A stretch of DNA of 64,000 nucleotides from positions 1 through 64,000 of the forward strand of contig JAEWIF010000059.1 in NCBI GenBank assembly GCA_023387335.1, given 5' to 3'. The notes under the pieces were generated by a model. The model made no database searches, was not told where the DNA came from, and saw only the letters and a list, made by a program, of their open reading frames with translations. Made by a program: the position numbers and the translations under genes. Shown piece after piece: positions 24,158 to 32,733 of this stretch (positions are counted from its first letter, which is position 1; each line of letters opens with the position of its first letter). Source of the stretch: Pseudomonadota bacterium (lineage in GTDB: Bacteria; Pseudomonadota; Gammaproteobacteria; Burkholderiales; Burkholderiaceae_C).

Positions 24158-24592
24158 ATGGGGACCAGGGCGATGAAGAGCGTGGCGCGCGAACGCGAGG
24201 CCGACGAGAAGGGCCAGTACGAGCGGCTGTCGAGCTTCCGCTGGAAGCTGCGGCGCTTCCTGCGCGTCAGCGAGGACATCTGCCGCGACGTCGGCATCAC
24301 CATGCTGCACTACCAGCTGCTGCTGCACACCCAGGGCTTCGAAGGCCGCGAATGGGCCAGCATCGGCGAGATCGCCGAACGGCTGCAGGCGCAGCCCCAC
24401 GGCGTGGTCGCGCTGGTCACCCGCTGCGAGCAGGCCGGCCTGGTCGAGCGGCGCGCCAGCGCGCAGGACGGCCGCCTGGTCGAGGTGCACCTGACGGCCA
24501 AGGGCCGGCGCCTGCTCAAGCGGCTGGCGCAGCTGCACCGGGAGGAACTGGCGGGACTGGCGGCGGTGGTGGAGGCCGCCAGCGAGGTCTGA
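24158..24592 (+). CDS. MarR family transcriptional regulator
   Basis: This encodes 144 residues. Winged-HTH features: REWASIGEIAERLQAQPHGV, VTRCEQAGLVERRASAQDGR and VEVHLTAKGRRLLKRLAQLH. The start is uncertain between ATG 24158 and ATG 24173; neither has a strong ribosome binding site. MarR proteins are dimers that lose DNA affinity on binding small, often aromatic or carboxylic, ligands. The twin palindromes upstream make repression of itself and of tctBA likely. The gene is convergent with the ABC exporter (3 bases between stops). Confidence 0.88.
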   Translation: MGTRAMKSVAREREADEKGQYERLSSFRWKLRRFLRVSEDICRDVGITMLHYQLLLHTQGFEGREWASIGEIAERLQAQPHGVVALVTRCEQAGLVERRASAQDGRLVEVHLTAKGRRLLKRLAQLHREELAGLAAVVEAASEV

Positions 24593-24595
24593 GCC

Positions 24596-26494
24596 TCAGC
24601 GCCGCGACAGGCCCCGGCGTGCCGCGCGCGGCCACGCACCGCGACGCGCCGGATTCGTGCCGGACTCCTGCCCCTCATGCCCCCGGGCATGCCGCGAGAA
24701 CAGACGCGCGTAGTACCCGCCTTGCGCCATCAGCTGCGCATGCGTGCCGATCGCATCGATGCGGCCTTCGCGCAGCACGACGATGCGGTCGGCATCCACC
24801 ACGGTCGACAGCCGATGCGCCACCACCAGCGTGGTGCGGCCGCGCGTGAGGCGCTTCAGCGCGGCCTGCACCAGCGACTCGCTCTCGTTGTCCAGCGCGC
24901 TGGTGGCTTCGTCCAGCACCAGGATCGGCGGGTCCTTGAGCAGCGCCCGCGCGATGGCGATGCGCTGCTTCTGCCCGCCCGACAGGCCGGCGCCGCGCTC
25001 GCCCACGACCGTGTCGTAGCCGTCGGGCAGGCGCTCGATGAACTCGTGCGCGTTGGCCGCGCGCGCGGCCGCCTCGGCCTGCTCGCGCGTCGCGTCGGGC
25101 CGGCCGTAGGTGATGTTGGCCAGCACGGTGTCGTGGAACAGGTGCACGTCCTGCATCACGGTGCCGACCTGGGCGCGCAGCGACCGCTGCGTGCAGTCGC
25201 GCAGGTCCACGCCGTCCACGAGGATGCGGCCGCCGGCGGGCGCATGCAGCCGCTCGAGCAGCGACACCAGCGTGGTCTTGCCGCAGCCGCTGGGGCCCAC
25301 CAGCGCCACCGTCTCGCCGGGCGCCACCGCGAGCGAGATGTCGCGCAGCACCGGCCGGCCGTCGCCGTAGTCGAACGACACGCGATCGAAGTGGACCGCG
25401 CCGCGCGCCACGACCAGCTCTCGCGCGCCGGGTGCGTCGGCCAGCGGATCGGGCGCGTCGAGGATCTCGCGCACGCCTTCCAGCGACACGCGGCCGCGCC
25501 GCACCGTGGAATAGACGTTCGTCAGGCTCTGGATCGGGCCGAACAGGCTGCTGACGTATTGCAGCGCCGCCACCAGGATGCCGACCGTGCCGTTGCCGCG
25601 CAGCACCAGCCACACGCCGATGGCCGCGACGGACAGCCGCGCGCCGGCGGCCGAGAGGCCCTGCAGCGCGGCGGTCTGGGCGTCGCGCCCGGCGCCGCGC
25701 TTCTGCAGCGCATTGCCCTTGGCGACGGCGTCGAGGAAGCGGCGCTCCTCGGCATGCTCCATCGCGAAACCCTTGACCGTGCGGATGCCGCCCAGCACTT
25801 CGGACCAGCGGCCGAAGATGGCCGACCAGTGCGCCACCAGCGAGCGGTCGCGCTCGGTCTGCTCGGGCACGGCGCGCATGCCGATCAGCGCGGGCAGCGG
25901 CGCGAACACGCACACCGCGAGCGCCAGCCGCCAGTCCAGCTGCACCAGCGCGGTGAGCGCCAGGGCCAGGTAGCAGGCCGCGGGCAGCGCCTTGAAGGCC
26001 AGCTCGGCGACCGTGTTGACGAAGCCGTTGATGGAGGCATTGACGCGGTTGATGGTGGCGCCCACCGTCTGCTTCTGGTGCCAGGCGAGCGGCAGGTCAT
26101 GCAGCCGCGCGGTCACGCGGTGGCGCAGCGCGAAGTCCAGGTCCAGACGCACGCGGCCGCTGCGCGTCTCCACCATGCGCGACAGGTAGACCTGCACCAG
26201 CTCCGCCGCGGCGACGGCCAGCAGCGCCCACACGATGGCCCGCACCGAACCCAGCGGCGCCGAAGCCGCGTACCGGGTGAGCGAGTCGACCAGGTTCATC
26301 ACCGCGAGCGGCGACGCCGCGCCGACCACGGCGAGCAGCAACGCGAGCGTCACCACCTTGCCGATCGGCCGGCCGAAGCCTCGCAGCCAGGGCAAGGCCT
26401 GGCGGGCGAGCACTCGGGTGCTGGTCTGGGAAAAAGAGGAGGGCGCGGCGGCTGCGCGCGGGGAAGGGCCGGAAACTTCAGCGGCGGAGGACAT
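24596..26494 (-). CDS. ABC exporter, fused permease-ATPase (MsbA/MDR-like)
   Basis: This encodes 632 residues. Residues about 40-330 carry six transmembrane helices of a type I exporter, with the coupling-helix region WHQKQTVGATINRVN. The ATPase domain has Walker A VGPSGCGKTTL near residue 405, the signature AGLSGGQKQRIA near 505, Walker B PPILVLDEATSALDN and the H-loop VAHRLST. It would act as a homodimer in the inner membrane. The 20-odd Arg-rich residues at the C-terminus (ARRGAWPRAARRGLSRR) and about 25 Ser/Ala-rich residues at the start extend beyond the usual length. Substrate may be a lipid, peptide or drug; no neighbour indicates which. Confidence 0.9.
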   Translation of the reverse strand: MSSAAEVSGPSPRAAAAPSSFSQTSTRVLARQALPWLRGFGRPIGKVVTLALLLAVVGAASPLAVMNLVDSLTRYAASAPLGSVRAIVWALLAVAAAELVQVYLSRMVETRSGRVRLDLDFALRHRVTARLHDLPLAWHQKQTVGATINRVNASINGFVNTVAELAFKALPAACYLALALTALVQLDWRLALAVCVFAPLPALIGMRAVPEQTERDRSLVAHWSAIFGRWSEVLGGIRTVKGFAMEHAEERRFLDAVAKGNALQKRGAGRDAQTAALQGLSAAGARLSVAAIGVWLVLRGNGTVGILVAALQYVSSLFGPIQSLTNVYSTVRRGRVSLEGVREILDAPDPLADAPGARELVVARGAVHFDRVSFDYGDGRPVLRDISLAVAPGETVALVGPSGCGKTTLVSLLERLHAPAGGRILVDGVDLRDCTQRSLRAQVGTVMQDVHLFHDTVLANITYGRPDATREQAEAAARAANAHEFIERLPDGYDTVVGERGAGLSGGQKQRIAIARALLKDPPILVLDEATSALDNESESLVQAALKRLTRGRTTLVVAHRLSTVVDADRIVVLREGRIDAIGTHAQLMAQGGYYARLFSRHARGHEGQESGTNPARRGAWPRAARRGLSRR

Positions 26495-26588
26495 GGCGGC
26501 TTGGCGGCCACTCCCTCGCGCGTGACACAGCGCAACTCAGCCGCAGCCGAAACTGTAGCGGTTTACGGATGAGCTCGCGGCCGCGCGG

Positions 26589-27017
26589 TCAGCGCGAGAG
26601 GATGGACCCGATCGGCGGCACGCAGACGTTGTTGCGGTTCTCCAACTCGGGTGGGCAAACCTTCCGCACGCCGGCCTTGCGGTCCCACGCCGGCGGGGTG
26701 CCGCTGTTCACCGCGTTCTCCAGACCGTCGCCTTGGCCGAAGGCGCCGGCACCCAGCATCTGCGTGGTCGAGCGCGTCGGAGCGCGCGTGCCGGTCGGAA
26801 CTGCAGCCCCGGGACCCTCCGCGCCGATCGCCGCGGAGCCGCCGCTGCCCGGAACCCCGTTCCTCGGATTGCCGGCTTCGTCGAACTCCACGGTCGGGGC
26901 CGACGGCCGGCTCGCCGTGCTGGGTCGGCTCGGGGCGTACTGTGAATGCGACTGCGCGTGCGCGGCGCACGCCAGCGCGGCGAGCAGGAGGGCGGGGATG
27001 CAGCGGGTGGGTGCCAT
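26589..27017 (-). CDS. Small secreted protein, unknown function
   Basis: This encodes 142 residues. Signal peptide residues 1-21 (MAPTRCIPALLLAALACAAH, cleaving after AQ). The mature protein is low complexity (Ser, Pro, Gly, Thr) with a more ordered C-terminal end that has a Cys pair (VCPPELENRNNVCVPPIGS) likely to form a disulfide. The C-terminus has the feel of a small periplasmic domain. No family recognised. It stands alone upstream of the divergent glutaminase gene, 149 bases away; that gap shows no clear promoter. Confidence 0.6.
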   Translation of the reverse strand: MAPTRCIPALLLAALACAAHAQSHSQYAPSRPSTASRPSAPTVEFDEAGNPRNGVPGSGGSAAIGAEGPGAAVPTGTRAPTRSTTQMLGAGAFGQGDGLENAVNSGTPPAWDRKAGVRKVCPPELENRNNVCVPPIGSILSR

Positions 27018-27166
27018 GACGGGACCATGCTAGTCGGCGCGCGCGGCCGCAAGGCGCCGGCGTAACCAGATGCAGCGGATGCGTTGCACGACGATGAGCC
27101 ACGTCCCACGCGGCGTGCGGCGCGGCGCCTACAGAGCGCCGGGGTGGCGCGGCCTAGCCTCCTCGC

Positions 27167-28162
27167 ATGACGGCGATCCCCGACGACCCGACGCCCTTCC
27201 TCGAGGACCTGCTCGAGCGGTTCCGCGACGTCCGCGAAGGCAAGGTGCAGACCTCGCTGCCCGGCATGGACGTCACCGATCCGGATTGCTTCGCGATCGC
27301 GGTGGCGTCGGTGGACGGCCGCGTGTGGTCGGCCGGCGACGACCGGCAGCTCCTGTCGCTGCAGTCGATCTCCAAGCCGTTCCTCTACGGCCTGGCGCTC
27401 GACCGCCTCGGCCGCGACGTCGTGCATCGCAAGGTGGCGGTGGAACCGACCGGCGAGGCCTTCAATTCGCTCACCGAGCTGGAAGAAGACCACCTTCCGT
27501 ACAACCCGATGATCAATTCGGGCGCCATCGCCATCTCGGGCCTGCTGCACCACGACGCGCCGGACGAGTCGCAGCAACGCATGATGGCCATGTTCAGCGA
27601 CTACCTGGGGCGGACCGCGCAGGTGCACGAGAACGTCAAAGGCCGCGAGCTGGAAGGCGCGCACCGCAATCTCGCCATCGCCCACCTGCTGCGCCACTTC
27701 GACGTGATCGGCGACGACATCGACGGCGCCATGAAGCTCTACGCCTGGCAATGCGCCGTGATGCTGGACACGCGCGAGCTCGCGATGATGGGCGCCACGC
27801 TGGCGAACTGCGGCGTGCAGCCGGTCACCGGCAAGCGCGCGCTGCAGCACCGCCACGTGCGGGACGTGCTCACGCTGATGTTCACCTGCGGCATGTACGA
27901 CACCTCGGGCACCTGGGCCTACCACGTGGGCCTGCCGGCCAAGAGCGGCGTCGGCGGCGGCCTCCTGGCGGTGGTGCCGGGCCGCATGGGGCTGGCGGTG
28001 TTCTCGCCGCGCCTCGACGCGCACGGCCACAGCGCGCGCGGCATCGAGGTGTTCAAGGCCTGGGCGGCCGACTGGGGCCTGGGCGTGCTGGGCGACGGCC
28101 GCGATCCGCCGCGCGAGCCGCACGAGGTGGCGGACCCTTCGAAGACGCGGCAGGCGAACTGA
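27167..28162 (+). CDS. glsA: Glutaminase A
   Basis: This encodes 331 residues; cytosolic beta-lactamase-fold glutaminase that converts L-glutamine to L-glutamate and ammonia. The catalytic S-x-x-K motif is in LQSISKPF (Ser67, Lys70). Other conserved parts: NPMINSGAIAIS, the VMLDTRELAMMGATLANCGV segment, TCGMYDTSGTWAYHVGLPAK and GVGGGLLAVVPG. E. coli GlsB is 308 residues, so this is slightly longer, with extra residues at both ends. It stands alone, convergent with the histidine kinase gene (18 bases between). The role may be nitrogen assimilation or acid resistance. Confidence 0.95.
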   Translation: MTAIPDDPTPFLEDLLERFRDVREGKVQTSLPGMDVTDPDCFAIAVASVDGRVWSAGDDRQLLSLQSISKPFLYGLALDRLGRDVVHRKVAVEPTGEAFNSLTELEEDHLPYNPMINSGAIAISGLLHHDAPDESQQRMMAMFSDYLGRTAQVHENVKGRELEGAHRNLAIAHLLRHFDVIGDDIDGAMKLYAWQCAVMLDTRELAMMGATLANCGVQPVTGKRALQHRHVRDVLTLMFTCGMYDTSGTWAYHVGLPAKSGVGGGLLAVVPGRMGLAVFSPRLDAHGHSARGIEVFKAWAADWGLGVLGDGRDPPREPHEVADPSKTRQAN

Positions 28163-28180
28163 TCGACCGATCGCGACGTT

Positions 28181-30079
28181 TCAGTCGCGCGGCAGCGGCA
28201 ACAGCACGCTGAAGGTGCTGCCGCGGCCCGGGCCGTCGCTGTGCGCCTGCACCGCGCCGTCGTGCAGCTCGACCAGCTTCTTCACCAGCCACAGGCCGAT
28301 GCCCAGCCCGCCTTGCGCGCTGTGGCGCGTGTCCTCGGCCTGGGCGAACAGGTCGAACACCTGCGGCAGCATTTCCGAGCTGATGCCGGCGCCGTTGTCG
28401 CTCACCTGCAGCAGCACCCGGCCGCCCTCGACCCGCCCGGACAGCACGATGTGCCCGCCCGGCGGCGTGTACTTGGCGGCGTTGTTCACCAGGTTGCTGA
28501 CCACCTGGGCCAGCCGCGTGAGGTCGCCCACCAGCGGCACCGGCTCGGGCGGCAGCCGCACGTCCAGCGTGTGGCCGGCGGCGTCCACGAGTGACTGGCT
28601 GGACTCCAGCGCATGCGCCACCACCTGCTCGAGCGTGAGGCGCTCCGGCTGCAGGTCCAGCCGGTCGCGGCTGATGCGCGAGACGTCCAGCAGGTCGTCG
28701 ACCAGCCGCACCAGGTGCACCAGCTGGCGTTCCATCATGTCGCGCGTGCGGCGCGCCGCCGGCGGCAGGTCGTCCAGCCGCCGCAAGATCTCCAGGCCGT
28801 TGCGGATCGGCGCGAGCGGATTGCGCAGCTCGTGCGCCAGCGTCGCGATGAAGGCGTCCTTGCGACGGTCGGCTTCCACCACGTCGGTGATGTCGGTGGA
28901 CACGCCGCACACCGCGTAGATCCTGCCGCCCTCGTCGAACAGCGGGAACTTGCTGGTGCGAAAGCTCATCTGGCGGCCGCGCACGGTCAGCTTCTCCTGC
29001 ACGACGACGTGTTCGCCGCGCTCCATCACCTGGGCGTCGCTGCCGCGCAGCACCGCCGCGGTGTCGCGGCCGAACAGCTGTTCGTCGGTGACGCCGATGG
29101 ATGCATCGCGATCGACGCCGTGCTGGGCCCGCCAGGCCTCGTTGGACAGGATGTAGCGCCCGCGCAGGTCCTTGGCCCAGACCAGGGCGCCGGCGCCTTC
29201 GATCACCGACTCGGTCAGGCGCTGGGCCGTACGCAATTTGCGCTCGGCCACCATTTCGGCCGTCACGTCGCGTGCCGCGCAGATGCCGCGCACCGGTTGC
29301 AACTTGCCGTCGACCGGGGCGAAGACGATCTGCAGCCGGATGTGCAGCCAGCGCACCAGACCGCTGGGCAGCAGCGCGCGCACGTCGATCGCCAGGTGGC
29401 CGCTGCCGGTCGGCTGCAGCACCTCGGCTATGGCCTTCACGTAGCGCTCGCGGTCCTCGGGATGGACGCGGTCGAAGATGGCCTGGCGCGGCACCGTCAT
29501 CTCGTCGTTGCCGAGTTCCAGCAGGCGCGCCAGCCCCGCGGAGATGTGGTTCTGGTCGGTGCGGTAGTCGATGTCGGCCATCACCAGGCCGGCCGCCTTG
29601 ATGCCCATCTCCAGCTTGAGATGGTCGGCTTCCATCGTCGCCTCGGCCTGACGGCGCTCGGTGATGTCGCGCGCGATGCCCAGCACGCCCACCACGCGGC
29701 CGGCGCCGTCCCGCAGCGGGAGCTTGCGCGACCACCACCAGCGGGTGCCGCCGTCGGGCATCAGCGTCGGCTCTTCCGCCTCCAGCGGCTGGCCGGTGGC
29801 CATCACGATCCGGTCGTTGTCGATGAGCCGGCGGGCGAGCACCGGGTCGGCCATGAACTCGAGGTCGGTGCGCCCCAGCACCTCTTCGGCGGTGCGGCCC
29901 ACCACCGCCAGCATCGCGGGGTTGGCGAACTGGTAGCGGCTGCCGACGTCCTTGGCGAAGACGACGTCGTCCGTCGCCTGGGCGATGGCCGTGGCGAGCA
30001 GGCCGGGGTCGGCGAACAAGGGGGCGGGTGTGGCGGCGTCGCCACGCGGGGCGGCCGGCGGCAAGGGCGGGCGCTTCAC
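28181..30079 (-). CDS. PAS-PAS-PAS sensor histidine kinase
   Basis: This encodes about 632 residues from GTG 30079, which follows GAGGGG about 6 bases upstream; the open frame continues to a TTG at 30214 without a binding site. There is no membrane segment, so it is probably cytoplasmic. PAS domains lie at about residues 28-150 (DDVVFAKDVGSRYQFANPA), 160-285 and 300-410 (GALVWAKDLRGRYILSNEAW). The HisKA domain has the H-box ATLAHELRNPLAPIRNGLE with the phosphoacceptor His near residue 416, followed by an HATPase domain (NLVNNAAKYT; DNGAGI; GLGIGLWLVKK). It lacks a receiver domain, and no response-regulator gene is adjacent, so it is an orphan kinase. Confidence 0.92.
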   Translation of the reverse strand: MKRPPLPPAAPRGDAATPAPLFADPGLLATAIAQATDDVVFAKDVGSRYQFANPAMLAVVGRTAEEVLGRTDLEFMADPVLARRLIDNDRIVMATGQPLEAEEPTLMPDGGTRWWWSRKLPLRDGAGRVVGVLGIARDITERRQAEATMEADHLKLEMGIKAAGLVMADIDYRTDQNHISAGLARLLELGNDEMTVPRQAIFDRVHPEDRERYVKAIAEVLQPTGSGHLAIDVRALLPSGLVRWLHIRLQIVFAPVDGKLQPVRGICAARDVTAEMVAERKLRTAQRLTESVIEGAGALVWAKDLRGRYILSNEAWRAQHGVDRDASIGVTDEQLFGRDTAAVLRGSDAQVMERGEHVVVQEKLTVRGRQMSFRTSKFPLFDEGGRIYAVCGVSTDITDVVEADRRKDAFIATLAHELRNPLAPIRNGLEILRRLDDLPPAARRTRDMMERQLVHLVRLVDDLLDVSRISRDRLDLQPERLTLEQVVAHALESSQSLVDAAGHTLDVRLPPEPVPLVGDLTRLAQVVSNLVNNAAKYTPPGGHIVLSGRVEGGRVLLQVSDNGAGISSEMLPQVFDLFAQAEDTRHSAQGGLGIGLWLVKKLVELHDGAVQAHSDGPGRGSTFSVLLPLPRD

Positions 30080-30319
30080 CGGCGACCCCTCGGCCCCGCC
30101 GCCGCGCGTGTGCGGTGCGTCAAGACTGCGTGAACGCGCCGCAACGTCATGCAACAGGAGGTGTGCCCGGAAGGTACTGCCATGGTGATGGAGATTAGGC
30201 CCATCCGCATGCAACGCACGGATGGCGCAGCGCCATGCTAAGGCTTACCCACTACAGTTGGGACACGAGTCGAAACAAGTGCAACGGCACGGTAGTCGTC
30301 CCCGCAAAAGCCCGGCCGT

Positions 30320-30325
30320 TATAAA
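30320..30325 (+). promoter_or_regulatory. Possible -10 element for the glycine-zipper gene
   Basis: TATAAA is one of the very few A/T-rich hexamers in the 276-base gap between the kinase start and this gene and lies 31 bases before the ATG. No good -35 is seen 16-18 bases upstream, so the call is weak. The rest of 30080-30355 shows no gene. Confidence 0.3.
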
Positions 30326-30343
30326 CGCGACAAGCAACCAAAG

Positions 30344-30350
30344 AGGAGGT
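30344..30350 (+). promoter_or_regulatory. Strong ribosome binding site
   Basis: AGGAGGT, a full anti-16S match, 5 bases before ATG 30356; the strongest such site seen in the window and a sign of high expression. Confidence 0.75.
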
Positions 30351-30355
30351 CATCC

Positions 30356-31180
30356 ATGACTGCTGCCACTTCTACTCAAGCCCCTGGATCCACCCAGGCC
30401 GCCTCCGGCCTCGCCGCCGTGCCGCGCGCCGTCTGGGCCGTCCTGGGCACCCTGGCCGTGGCCACCGCCGGCCTGGCCGGCGCGCTGGTGATGCGTTCCG
30501 TCGACAGCCAGCCCACCCCGCCGGCCGTGGCCTCGCAGGTCGCGCCCACCCAGGTCGCGGGCGCCCAGACCAACCTGCAGCCCCAGCCGCAACCCGCTCC
30601 GGTGCAGCAGTTCCAGGCCGCTCCGCAACAGGAGGCCAAGCCGGCACCCGTGAAGCAGGCCGCCAAGCCGGCGCCGGCGCGTCCGGTGCAGCAGGCCACG
30701 GGTTCGGCCCACGCCCAGCCGCCGGTGGAGCACGTCGCCCAGGCGCCTGCGCCTTCGCGCACCGTCACGCCGATCGAGACCACCCGTGCCGCCATCTGCA
30801 ACACCTGCGGCACCGTGCAGGCCGTGCAGGAGGTCAAGGAGAAGGGCGAGGGCTCCGGCCTCGGCGCCATCGGCGGTGCCGTGGTCGGCGGCCTGCTGGG
30901 CAACCAGGTGGGCGGCGGCAACGGCAAGAAGGTGATGACCGTGGTCGGCGCCGTCGGCGGCGGCCTGGCCGGCCACGAAGCCGAGAAGCACGTGCGTGCC
31001 ACCACCGCCTACGACGTGCAGGTTCGCATGGAAGACGGCAGCGTCCGCACCTTCCGCCGCACCGAGCCGCTGAACCCGGGCACCCGCGTCACCGTGGACG
31101 GCAACAACCTGCGCGTGGGCGGACAGGGCGCCGTGATCCAGCAGCCGCGCACCATCCGCACCTCGGCCGAAGGCGCCTGA
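30356..31180 (+). CDS. Glycine-zipper 2TM domain protein with N-terminal membrane anchor
   Basis: This encodes 274 residues. Residues 25-45 form an uncleaved membrane anchor (VWAVLGTLAVATAGLAGALV). Residues 50-135 are a Gln/Pro/Ala-rich spacer. A glycine-zipper 2TM segment follows (GLGAIGGAVVGGLLGNQVGGG, then VMTVVGAVGGGLAGHEAEKH), as in SlyB, Rickettsia 17-kDa antigen and related envelope proteins, and then a C-terminal beta domain (YDVQVRMEDGSVRTFRR). Unlike SlyB it has no lipobox and is tethered to the inner membrane by its N-terminus. A Cys pair is present in ICNTCGTV. Roles of the family are in envelope integrity and stress. A strong ribosome binding site and terminator mark a single-gene unit. 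Confidence 0.85.
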   Translation: MTAATSTQAPGSTQAASGLAAVPRAVWAVLGTLAVATAGLAGALVMRSVDSQPTPPAVASQVAPTQVAGAQTNLQPQPQPAPVQQFQAAPQQEAKPAPVKQAAKPAPARPVQQATGSAHAQPPVEHVAQAPAPSRTVTPIETTRAAICNTCGTVQAVQEVKEKGEGSGLGAIGGAVVGGLLGNQVGGGNGKKVMTVVGAVGGGLAGHEAEKHVRATTAYDVQVRMEDGSVRTFRRTEPLNPGTRVTVDGNNLRVGGQGAVIQQPRTIRTSAEGA

Positions 31181-31203
31181 TCCGCGGCGGTCCGAGCTTC
31201 ACG

Positions 31204-31233
31204 AAAAACGCGCGGCCCTGGCCGCGCGTTTTT
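31204..31233. terminator. Bidirectional rho-independent terminator
   Basis: A perfect 14-bp inverted repeat, AAAAACGCGCGGCC / GGCCGCGCGTTTTT, has a T-run at either end when read from each strand. It sits between the convergent glycine-zipper and lipoprotein genes and can end transcription from both. Confidence 0.92.
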
Positions 31234-31236
31234 CTT

Positions 31237-32565
31237 TCAGCGGGCGCTGGCGCGCACGTCCCAGCCGGTCTCCGCGCTCCACGCGCCGTGCAGCAGCAGG
31301 AACGAGCCGCCCGCGCCGCCGATCAGGTCCAGGCTGTCCATCGCGTACATGTTGGCCTCCGCCGGCACGCTGCTGGCCGCCAGCTGTTCGGCCGCGCCGT
31401 TGGCCTGGCCGCCCGCGCCGAAGCGCTGCACGTTCACCGTGCGGTGCAGCGTGGTGGCGTCGTAGCGGTCGGTGCGCCAGCCCAGCGCCAGGCCGCCGTC
31501 GCCCAGCGCGGCCACGCGCGGTGTCACGCTCGACGCCGGGATCCCGCCCGCCACGGCCTGCCGGCCGAGTGACGCGCCGTCCGGACCGGACACCTCCAGC
31601 CACAGCGTCTTCGGCCCGTCGGTCGTGCCCGATACCCAGCTCAGCGCGAGCTGCCCGCCGGTGAGCACCGCGATCGCCGGCTGCTGCAACTGCGTGTCGC
31701 TCACGACCACGTCGGTGCCGACGAGGTTGGCCTGTGCATCGAAGCGCGACAGCCGCACCTCGGCCACGCCGGTGCCCGAAGCGACCCAGGCGACGGCGAA
31801 GCGGCCGTCGGCCCAGCGCGCGGGCGCGGTCGAGCCGGCCGCATTGGGATCGAGCGCGCCGGTCTGCGGCGTGAGTTGGCTGTCGAGGCGGACCGGCGCG
31901 CCCATCGCCGTGCCGTCGATCGCGTAGCGCGCCACTTGGCCGAACTCGGCACCGTAGCGCCCGCTGGTGGTGTCCACCGCCAGCGCGAAGCTGCCGTCGG
32001 CCAGGCCGAGCGGCCGGGCGACGAACTTGAAGAAGGTTGCGGCCAGCTGCACCGTGGCGCCGACGGGCGCACCGTCGGCATCGAAGCGCCGGCCGTAGCC
32101 GTTGGCCTCGTACTGGAACGGACTCGCCGACCAGCTGACCAGGAAGCCGCCGTCGGCCAGCACGGTGACGCCGGCCGAATTGCCGAGCGCGGCGACCACG
32201 ACCTCGTCGCCCAGCGGCCGGCCGTTGGCGCCGAAGCGCTGCATGCGCACGTCGCTGTTGCCGGCCACGTTGGTCGACCAGACGGCGACGAAGCCGCCGC
32301 CGGGCAGCGCCACCGCGGCCGCGCGGCCCTGGTCGCCGGCCGTCGTGCCGTTGAGGATGAAGTCCCCGGTCCGCAGCTGCGAGGCCATCGGCGCGCCGGC
32401 CGAGTCGGTCGCGCCCAGGCTGGATGCCAGGCCGCCGCCCCCGCCGCTCGCATCAGCGGCGCCGCCACCACCACCGCCGCCGCAGGCGGCAAGCGCCGCC
32501 AGCACCACCACCGCTCCCGCCAGGCGCCAGCCGCGGCGGCACGCCTCCCCAAGACTTCCCTTCAT
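31237..32565 (-). CDS. Lipoprotein with repeated beta-propeller-like motifs
   Basis: This encodes 442 residues. Signal peptide and lipobox LAAC (Cys28) are followed by a poly-Gly stretch (CGGGGGGG) and a second Gly run. The rest repeats a roughly 55-residue unit with the pattern ADGGFLVSWSA ... RRFDADGAPVG, FAVAWVA ... SRFDAQANLVG and GGFVAVWST ... RFGANGRPLG, as in blade-type beta-propellers. The protein is probably anchored in the outer membrane facing the periplasm or the surface. Function unknown; repeats of this style occur in adhesins and sugar-binding proteins. Confidence 0.8.
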   Translation of the reverse strand: MKGSLGEACRRGWRLAGAVVVLAALAACGGGGGGGAADASGGGGGLASSLGATDSAGAPMASQLRTGDFILNGTTAGDQGRAAAVALPGGGFVAVWSTNVAGNSDVRMQRFGANGRPLGDEVVVAALGNSAGVTVLADGGFLVSWSASPFQYEANGYGRRFDADGAPVGATVQLAATFFKFVARPLGLADGSFALAVDTTSGRYGAEFGQVARYAIDGTAMGAPVRLDSQLTPQTGALDPNAAGSTAPARWADGRFAVAWVASGTGVAEVRLSRFDAQANLVGTDVVVSDTQLQQPAIAVLTGGQLALSWVSGTTDGPKTLWLEVSGPDGASLGRQAVAGGIPASSVTPRVAALGDGGLALGWRTDRYDATTLHRTVNVQRFGAGGQANGAAEQLAASSVPAEANMYAMDSLDLIGGAGGSFLLLHGAWSAETGWDVRASAR

Positions 32566-32733
32566 CGACTGCTCCCTGTGTGACTGCTTGAGATCGCATC
32601 GTCGAAAAGGGCCCCTGGCTCAGGTGTGCGGCCACGTAACAAAGGTTTCGCCGGCGGGCCCGGCCGTCACTTCCGGCAACCGAACGGCTCTTTCGGGCCG
32701 GTGATCTTCCACGCGCCGTGGCGCGCAACGAAC

